From Pseudoalteromonas luteoviolacea DSM 6061 (lineage in GTDB: Bacteria; Pseudomonadota; Gammaproteobacteria; Enterobacterales; Alteromonadaceae), in the NCBI RefSeq assembly GCF_001625655.1, contig NZ_AUYB01000112.1, forward strand, positions 1-64,000: a DNA stretch of 64,000 nt. The letters are read 5' to 3'. The notes beneath the pieces were generated by a model. It ran no database searches. It saw only the letters and a list, made by a program, of their open reading frames with translations, and was not told where the DNA came from. Shown piece by piece: positions 58,397 to 64,000 of this stretch; within the stretch, counting starts at the first letter, position 1, and every line of letters begins with the position of its first letter. The translations under genes were made by a program, and so were the position numbers.

Positions 58397-59998
58397 ATGA
58401 GCATCGAATATACACCCTGGCCAGCTGAACTGGCTAAAAAATACCGTGCCAAAGGCTATTGGCAGGACAAGCCTTTGACTTCTATTTTGTCTGAACAATT
58501 AGACAAGAACGGTCAAGGTATCGCAGTTGCTGACGGGCAACGCCAAATCACCTATACAGAGCTGAACACATACAGTGACAACCTCGCTGGTTACTTTGCC
58601 GAACAAGGCCTGACACACGGCGACACCGCCATTGTGCAACTGCCAAACAGTCTAGAGTTCTACATAACTTACTTTGCATTGCTCAAGCTCGGCGTTGCGC
58701 CTGTATGTGCACTGTTTAATCATCAACGCACCGAGCTGCAAAGCTATTGCGAAATTTTGCAACCAAAAGTAATGATCGTCTCATCAGCACACTCGCTATT
58801 TGGAGATGAACAATTTAGTCATGAGTTGTACAACCGTTTTTCATGTTTGACCAAGATCATTACCGATCACAGCAAAGGAAACAGCGAACTCAAACAAGGG
58901 TACCTGCATAAACATACGTTTATAGCACGCGATCTTAACCCAGAAGACGTTGCATTTTTCCAGTTATCAGGCGGTAGTACTGGCACCCCTAAATTGATAC
59001 CTCGCACACACAACGACTACCTCTACTCGGTGGTCGCCAGTAAAGAGATCTGTGAACTAAATGGCGACACACGCTATCTATGTGCACTGCCAGCACCACA
59101 TAACTTTCCGCTCAGCTCACCCGGCGCACTGGGTGTTTTTATTGCGGGCGGTACAGTGATCTTAGCCAATGATCCAAGTCCCACGGTGTGTTTTCCACTC
59201 ATCGAACGCTTTGGCATTACCCACAGTGCATTGGTACCACCCGCACTGCAACTATGGCTACAACATGCCAGTGCGACAAACACAGACCTCAGCAGCTTAC
59301 AAGTGATCCAAGTAGGAGGGGCCAAGCTCAGTCGCAGTGTTGCAGAACAAGTGACTCCTGTACTTGGCTGCCAACTACAGCAAGTTTTTGGGATGGCTGA
59401 AGGACTGGTGAACTACACTCGCTACGACGACGATCAAGAGCTGATCTTGACCACTCAAGGCAGACCAATCAGCGATCTTGACGAAATTAAAATTGTTGAT
59501 GAACACGGTTCACCGGTAGCTCCGGGCGAGTCAGGACGTTTAATGACCCGTGGCCCTTATACATTTAGAGGTTATTACAAATCACCCGCACATAACGCCA
59601 GTGCATTTGATGCGGACGGTTTTTACAGCTCAGGCGATATTGTCAAACAGCTTCCATCAGGTCATTTGGTCGTTGAAGGTCGGGACAAAGATCAGATCAA
59701 CCGTGGCGGAGAGAAGATCGCCGCTGAAGAAGTCGAAAATCATTTACTTGGCCATGCGCAGATCCAACAAGTTGCCATCGTCTCGATGCCTGACGAAGCG
59801 TTGGGTGAAAAAAGCTGTGCGTTTGTCGTTGCCGATCAGGGCGTAAAGCTTACCACACTGATTTTGCGTAAGTATCTACGCCAGTTAGGGATTGCCGATT
59901 ACAAAGTGCCTGACAAATTTAAATTTGTAGAACAACTACCGTTAACTGCCGTGGGTAAAGTGAATAAAAAAGCCCTGCGTGCCACTTTCGAACAATAG
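58397..59998 (+). CDS. entE: 2,3-Dihydroxybenzoate-AMP ligase
   Basis: Adenylates DHB and loads it on the EntB carrier domain. 533 residues, standard for EntE/DhbE/VibE. Adenylation motifs: LSGGSTGTPKLIPRTHNDY (about 190-208), the substrate-pocket region LPAPHNFPLSSPG, GMAEGLVNYTRYDD, YSSGDIVKQLPSGHLVVEGRDKDQINRGGEKIAAEEVEN and the C-terminal lysine in GKVNKKALR. The HNFPLSSPG segment is characteristic of DHB-specific ligases. 8 bp before entB. Confidence 0.97.
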   Translation: MSIEYTPWPAELAKKYRAKGYWQDKPLTSILSEQLDKNGQGIAVADGQRQITYTELNTYSDNLAGYFAEQGLTHGDTAIVQLPNSLEFYITYFALLKLGVAPVCALFNHQRTELQSYCEILQPKVMIVSSAHSLFGDEQFSHELYNRFSCLTKIITDHSKGNSELKQGYLHKHTFIARDLNPEDVAFFQLSGGSTGTPKLIPRTHNDYLYSVVASKEICELNGDTRYLCALPAPHNFPLSSPGALGVFIAGGTVILANDPSPTVCFPLIERFGITHSALVPPALQLWLQHASATNTDLSSLQVIQVGGAKLSRSVAEQVTPVLGCQLQQVFGMAEGLVNYTRYDDDQELILTTQGRPISDLDEIKIVDEHGSPVAPGESGRLMTRGPYTFRGYYKSPAHNASAFDADGFYSSGDIVKQLPSGHLVVEGRDKDQINRGGEKIAAEEVENHLLGHAQIQQVAIVSMPDEALGEKSCAFVVADQGVKLTTLILRKYLRQLGIADYKVPDKFKFVEQLPLTAVGKVNKKALRATFEQ

Positions 59999-60006
59999 AG
60001 AACAAC

Positions 60007-60873
60007 ATGAGCATTCCAAAGTTAAATCATTACCCATTGCCACGTGACGCAGAGTTACCACAAAATCGTGTTGAATGGGATTTAGATCCCGCGCGTGCGG
60101 TGCTGTTGATCCATGATGTACAACATTACTTTGTGGGTTTTTATGGTGAAGACAATCCGTTGATCGAAACCATGATCCAAAATATTCAGGCGCTTAAAGC
60201 CTACTGCTACGAACATGGCATTCCTGTTTACTACACGGCTCAACCGATCAAACAAGGCAAGCATGAACGAGGCTTACTGTCAGATATGTGGGGACCTGGT
60301 TTACAGGATCCAGCACAGCAACCAATTGTCGATGCCTTAGCGCCTACTGACAAAGATGTTGTACTGACAAAATGGCGCTATAGCGCTTTCCAAAAGTGTG
60401 ATTTTGAACAGCAACTGCGCGACCAGCAGCGCGATCAGCTATTGATTGTTGGGATCTATGGCCATATTGGCGTAATGACCACTGCGGTCGACGCATTTAT
60501 GCGTGACATTGAGCCATTTTTGGTGGCTGATGCCATCGCTGATTTCAGCAAAGAAGAGCATATGATGGCGCTTAACTTTGTTGCAAAACGCTGTGGTAAA
60601 GTCGTTTCTATGTCTGAGATTTTAGGTACTGAGAGTCAGGACCTTACTTCACTTGAGGGACTTAAAGCACACATTCTCACTTTGATAGATTGTGAGGAAG
60701 ATGAATTTGATGAGCACGAAAGTCTGATCGATTACGGACTCGACTCAGTGCAAGTGATGAACTTGATTTCTTTATGGCAACAGCAAGGCATAGAAACCAA
60801 TTTTATTGAATTAGCACAAATCCCAACGTTAGCAGCTTGGGTAGAGCTGTTAGAAGAACGTAAGGAAGACTAA
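60007..60873 (+). CDS. entB: Isochorismatase with aryl carrier domain
   Basis: Bifunctional: residues about 1-205 hydrolyse isochorismate to 2,3-dihydro-DHB (LLIHDVQHYFV with the catalytic aspartate, LTKWRYSAF, VGIYGHIGVMTTAVDA), and about 215-288 form the aryl carrier domain with phosphopantetheine serine S247 in DYGLDSVQVM. Length 288, close to EntB (285). S247 would be modified by the EntD encoded at 51.8 kb. The stop overlaps the next ATG by one base (TAATG), coupling it to the condensation protein. Confidence 0.97.
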   Translation: MSIPKLNHYPLPRDAELPQNRVEWDLDPARAVLLIHDVQHYFVGFYGEDNPLIETMIQNIQALKAYCYEHGIPVYYTAQPIKQGKHERGLLSDMWGPGLQDPAQQPIVDALAPTDKDVVLTKWRYSAFQKCDFEQQLRDQQRDQLLIVGIYGHIGVMTTAVDAFMRDIEPFLVADAIADFSKEEHMMALNFVAKRCGKVVSMSEILGTESQDLTSLEGLKAHILTLIDCEEDEFDEHESLIDYGLDSVQVMNLISLWQQQGIETNFIELAQIPTLAAWVELLEERKED

Positions 60874-62186
60874 TGCACACTCCTCTCCCACTAACCGACT
60901 CGCAGCATGCTATGTGGCTGCTCGATACTATCAGTGGTCGAGGTGAGCTATTCAATGTTGCCGAATGCTTAGAGTTTAAAGGTAAGATCTCGGCAAGCTG
61001 GCTACAACAATCATTGCAACATGTATGGCAAGCAAGCGACACGCTTGCTTGTCGCTTTATACGCAGTGATGATTACACGCCACAATTGCTCGCCAATGAC
61101 ACCGTACCTGACATTATCAGCCAAGAACTGGCTAGCGACCCTGAAGACGTTTTAACCTTTGCCCAAAACTTTGCCAAACCACATTTGGCCACACCTTTTG
61201 ATCTAAGCAAAGACGCACTCATAAAACTGTTTTTATTGCGCGCACCAGAGCAAGATTATTTATTGATAGTTGCCCATCACTTGCTTTTAGATGGTTATGG
61301 CTTTGGTTTATTCTCTCAGTCACTGAATCGCTGTTATAACGCGTTGAGCAAAGGTAAGCCCTTACCTAAATTACGCTTTACTCAGCAACAGCAACTGCTC
61401 GATTTACACAACAGTGAACCATTTCTAGCGAAGCAGAAACAAGCCAAAGAAACGCTGAACCAGTGGCTTGATGAGGTGCCCGAAGTAAACTCCTACAGTG
61501 CTTCAAAAGCTGATGTTGCAGAGCCTAACAAGCGTCTTACGGCTACATTTGAGCAATCGATTTGGCACACCATTCAATCCGCTGCACAGGTCACAAGCAC
61601 TACCAGCAGCGAAATATTGCTCGCCGCTATTGCCGCATCTTTGGTAGCCCAGCATCAGCAGTATCACGTGACCTTAGGTCTTGTGATGATGAACCGCCAA
61701 GCGGTGCCTGAATTAAGCTGCCCTTGCGTGCAAAGTAACGTCTTGCCATTGCCACTAGCACTGACGCCAAATACCGATTTGAGTACCGCTGCAACACTTA
61801 TAAATAGTCAGATTAAAGCACTCAAGAAAGTGCAAAGTTACCGCGTCGAGTCGCTCAAGAGAGACCGACAGAAACAGGGTAAATCACTGAGTATTATTGG
61901 CCCAACAGTCAACCTACTGCCTTTTGCAAATGCACCAAAGTACGGCTCGGTAGAAACCATAAGTCATATTCTTAGTGCCGGCACCACAGACGATATAATG
62001 CTACAAATTCACTTATTAGCAGATAAACCCGCAACGGTCGATTTTGACTGCAACGTCGCTCGCTATGATGACACCGACACCCAAAATATTCAGGCGCGTA
62101 TTTTTTCTGCCGCTAAGATTTGGGCCTCACAGCCTAAACTGATGCTCAGCGAGGTTGCAGAAATACTTCGCCAAAAATATCTCTAA
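60873..62186 (+). CDS. Free-standing NRPS condensation protein, VibH-like amide synthase
   Basis: A 437-residue stand-alone condensation domain with no adenylation, carrier or thioesterase domain attached. Core motif C3 is intact: H135-H136-LLL-D140-G141 (VAHHLLLDGYG), with H136 the expected catalytic base. The segments around YRVESLKRD and SIIGPTVNLLPF resemble DHB-accepting condensation domains of EntF and VibH. In vibriobactin synthesis, VibH joins DHB from VibB to free norspermidine; the same kind of reaction with a diamine or polyamine is inferred here. No VibF-type NRPS follows: entA does, 11 bp later, and then a terminator. Confidence 0.9.
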   Translation: MHTPLPLTDSQHAMWLLDTISGRGELFNVAECLEFKGKISASWLQQSLQHVWQASDTLACRFIRSDDYTPQLLANDTVPDIISQELASDPEDVLTFAQNFAKPHLATPFDLSKDALIKLFLLRAPEQDYLLIVAHHLLLDGYGFGLFSQSLNRCYNALSKGKPLPKLRFTQQQQLLDLHNSEPFLAKQKQAKETLNQWLDEVPEVNSYSASKADVAEPNKRLTATFEQSIWHTIQSAAQVTSTTSSEILLAAIAASLVAQHQQYHVTLGLVMMNRQAVPELSCPCVQSNVLPLPLALTPNTDLSTAATLINSQIKALKKVQSYRVESLKRDRQKQGKSLSIIGPTVNLLPFANAPKYGSVETISHILSAGTTDDIMLQIHLLADKPATVDFDCNVARYDDTDTQNIQARIFSAAKIWASQPKLMLSEVAEILRQKYL

Positions 62187-62197
62187 GGAGCCAGTTG

Positions 62198-62962
62198 ATG
62201 CAATTTGAACAGGCTTTAAATGCCGAATATCGCGACAAGATCATCTGGGTAACCGGGGTTGGGCAAGGCATTGGCCTTGCTGTGGCAAAACACTTTCACG
62301 CATTGGGCGCCAAGGTAATCGGCTTTGACCGCCACTTTAGCGAACCAGACGCCTTATACAAGCAAATTGTGTGCGACCTGGCCCAACCAGAGCAAGTCGA
62401 ACAAATACTAGCAGAACTCATTGAACAACAGTTGGCACCTTATAATTTAATCTATGTTGCTGGCGTGCTCGAGATGGGAGAATTAGAGGCACTAAGCCTC
62501 TCTCAGTGGCAGCACTGCCACAACGTCAACGCCGCTAGTCTGTTTGCCTTTATCAAGCATTGTGGTGCCCACTTCAAACAACAGCGTGTGGGTAGTTTGG
62601 TAACAATTGGTTCAAACGCGGCAGACACCCCGCGCCAACAAATGGGGGCGTATTGTGCCTCTAAAGCTGCAGCCACCCAGTTAACGTTGACCGCAGGTAT
62701 TGAATGGGCCAACTTTGGCGTACGCTGTAATGTTATTGCGCCAGGCTCAACTTTGACTCCTATGCAAACGGGAATGTGGCAAGACGAGCAAGGTGCACAG
62801 CGTGTTATTGACGGATTTGCAGAGCAATACAAACTGGGGATTCCACTCCAAAAAATCGCCACACCCGAAGAAATTGCACACAGTGCAGTATTTTTAGCAT
62901 CCAATCTCTCGTCACATACCACCATGCAAGTATTAACCATTGATGGTGGCGCGACATTTTAA
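62198..62962 (+). CDS. entA: 2,3-Dihydro-2,3-dihydroxybenzoate dehydrogenase
   Basis: NAD-dependent short-chain dehydrogenase that completes DHB. 254 residues starting at the ATG at 62198, with AAGGAG upstream (a TTG at 62195 is also in frame). The cofactor motif WVTGVGQGIGLAVA is near residue 20, the acidic end of the second strand is IGFDRHF, and the active-site Tyr-Lys is in MGAYCASKAA. The DHB-type segment CNVIAPGSTLTPMQTGMW is present. Last gene of the operon, followed by an intrinsic terminator. Confidence 0.96.
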   Translation: MQFEQALNAEYRDKIIWVTGVGQGIGLAVAKHFHALGAKVIGFDRHFSEPDALYKQIVCDLAQPEQVEQILAELIEQQLAPYNLIYVAGVLEMGELEALSLSQWQHCHNVNAASLFAFIKHCGAHFKQQRVGSLVTIGSNAADTPRQQMGAYCASKAAATQLTLTAGIEWANFGVRCNVIAPGSTLTPMQTGMWQDEQGAQRVIDGFAEQYKLGIPLQKIATPEEIAHSAVFLASNLSSHTTMQVLTIDGGATF

Positions 62963-63008
62963 ACACTAATCGGCCTCGTTTAGTGCAACGATTTGACCAC
63001 ACAACGCA

Positions 63009-63040
63009 AAGCCGCCTTCCCTTAGCGGGTGGCTTTTTTT
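63009..63040 (+). terminator. Terminator of the entCEB-vibH-entA operon
   Basis: An 8-bp stem AAGCCGCC/GGTGGCTT (one G-U pair) with an 11-nt loop and a T7 run on the plus strand, 46 bp past the entA stop. It shows that the operon ends with entA. Confidence 0.88.
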
Positions 63041-63105
63041 CTTCGCCTTGTTACCCTCCAGTCCTTCGTTAAAATTTCCTAACCTCGTAAACGAATTCCA
63101 GGTAC

Positions 63106-63132
63106 AAAAAAGCCCCACATCTGTGGGGCTTT
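63106..63132 (-). terminator. Terminator of the second TonB receptor gene
   Basis: A perfect 10-bp stem AAAGCCCCAC/GTGGGGCTTT with an ATCT loop. The A run on its left is a U run for minus-strand RNA. It lies 54 bp past the receptor stop. Confidence 0.88.
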
Positions 63133-63186
63133 GTGCTGCGAATATACACTGCTAAGTGCCTAGCTTTAGGCACTTATATCGCGTAT

Positions 63187-64000
63187 TTAGAATGAGTATG
63201 TCAACTGAAGTGAATAGTTGCGTGGGTCACCTGGGCGAACCGTCAAGAATGCAATTTTAGCGTCGTACTCTTTATCTAGTAGGTTGTGAATATTGAACTT
63301 AGCGCTTAGTGCGTCATTGAATTCATAGTAAGCAGAGAAACCTAATAGAGTATTCGAGCTCACGTCAAAATACTCTGTGCCACGACCTAGGCCATTAAAG
63401 CCTTTACGGTCACCTGCATAAGTCAGGTAACCACCGATGCGTAAACCTTGTAATGCATTGTCAAAGTCGTAAAAAGAGCTGAACTTAAAGACTTCTTTCG
63501 GTTGAATAATGATGGTTCTATCAATCAAAGAGTTTGGGTTTGATACATCAATATCAGCATAAGACGCTGAAGCAAACCACTGCTCTGTAATATGGCCTGT
63601 CACTTCAACTTCGTAGCCCTTAGATTCAATGCCACTTTGCCCTACATAGTAGATCTCACCAGAATCATCCTGAGCAGCCACTCGCACAGGGTAGTTGTCC
63701 TGACTGATATCAAAGTAAGCCACATCTACGGTGAACGCGTCATCTTGTGTCGCGTATCTCACACCAACTTCTTTATTTTTACCAACTGGCGAGTCTAGAA
63801 GCTGGTTGTTTTTATCATAGTGTGCAGGCTGATCTGAAATATCTGTGTAGCTTGCATAAACCATCGTTTGTTCATTGAAGCGATACACACCACCGAAGTA
63901 AATATTTGTATCAGAGAAGTCTCGTTGACTCGCAACATTGCGTGATACACCTTTTGCTTCGATGTCTTTGTAGTTTGCACCCACCAAGAAATTCAAGCTG
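63187..64000 (-). CDS. TonB-dependent siderophore receptor, C-terminal part (cut by window end)
   Basis: The visible ~270 residues are the C-terminal half of an outer membrane barrel: repeated amphipathic strands (VYRFNEQTMVYASYTDIS, KNKEVGVRYATQDDAFTVDVAYFDI, GYEVEVTGHITEQWFASASYADIDVSNP, FNIHNLLDKEYD) and a terminal aromatic residue (YSLQLTYSF). The NLLDKEYD and SKGYEVEVTG features fit siderophore receptors of the FhuE/FpvA type. The frame runs unbroken to base 64000; signal peptide, TonB box and plug lie outside. Its place beside the DHB operon suggests ferric-catecholate uptake, though related receptors also take hydroxamates. Confidence 0.9.
   Translation of the reverse strand, partial: SLNFLVGANYKDIEAKGVSRNVASQRDFSDTNIYFGGVYRFNEQTMVYASYTDISDQPAHYDKNNQLLDSPVGKNKEVGVRYATQDDAFTVDVAYFDISQDNYPVRVAAQDDSGEIYYVGQSGIESKGYEVEVTGHITEQWFASASYADIDVSNPNSLIDRTIIIQPKEVFKFSSFYDFDNALQGLRIGGYLTYAGDRKGFNGLGRGTEYFDVSSNTLLGFSAYYEFNDALSAKFNIHNLLDKEYDAKIAFLTVRPGDPRNYSLQLTYSF

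Noticed and set aside
62503..62940. 145-codon minus-strand frame inside entA
   Set aside because: Cysteine- and histidine-rich product with no domain, fully antisense to a clear short-chain dehydrogenase.
1..64000. CRISPR array, prophage, transposase or integron
   Set aside because: No regularly spaced repeats, phage structural genes, transposase motifs or long terminal inverted repeats were seen.

Overview
The window looks like chromosomal DNA of a marine gammaproteobacterium, most likely Pseudoalteromonas or a close relative. This is inferred from a GC content that looks low to mid 40s, ribosomal, RNA polymerase and Cys proteins of clear gammaproteobacterial type, and the mix of secreted nucleases, lipoproteins and TonB receptors. 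No database search was possible.

Region 1 (1-15,910, all minus strand) is the translation and transcription core. In transcription order it reads tRNA-Trp, secE, nusG, (strong terminator), rplK, rplA, (promoter and L10 leader), rplJ, rplL, (attenuator), rpoB, rpoC, (terminator), (promoter), rpsL, rpsG, fusA and the first seven codons of tuf. Several open frames extend upstream of the true starts; rpoB, rplA and rplK are corrected here.

Region 2 (16.3-25.2 kb) holds a lipoprotein, deoC and a sulfate-assimilation operon: cysG, cysD, cysN, an SLC13/DASS-type transporter with TrkA-C domains, cysC and cysQ. The reductive half, cysJ-cysI-cysH, is separate at 39.2-43.6 kb on the other strand. Together the two loci cover sulfate uptake, APS, PAPS, sulfite and sulfide, plus siroheme for CysI and removal of PAP.

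Region 3 (25.4-39.1 kb) is a housekeeping and accessory mix: pldA; the conserved yiiD/dtd/yihY neighbourhood with a proline-iminopeptidase-like hydrolase; a DUF2959-type lipoprotein; an arylamine N-acetyltransferase; a CHASE-PAS-GGDEF-EAL protein; an orphan iron-type binding protein; an S4 RNA-binding protein; a hotdog thioesterase; an LhgO-like FAD oxidoreductase; and a DUF4124 protein.

Region 4 (43.9-51.7 kb) is rich in exported proteins: a multidomain secreted endonuclease I, a DUF3103-like secreted protein, a PepSY membrane protein, a Dns/EndA nuclease, and an S41 protease lipoprotein overlapping a small lipoprotein.

Region 5 (51.8-64 kb) is a catecholate siderophore locus and the most interesting part. 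It has an EntD-type phosphopantetheinyl transferase, a TonB receptor behind a perfect Fur box, a PvdE/SyrD-type exporter, and divergent from it an operon entC-entE-entB-(VibH-like free-standing condensation protein)-entA ending in a terminator. A second TonB receptor runs off the window end. All enzymes to make 2,3-dihydroxybenzoate (DHB) and load it on the EntB carrier are present, but no adenylating NRPS for an amino acid is. The single condensation protein therefore probably joins DHB to a soluble amine, as VibH does.
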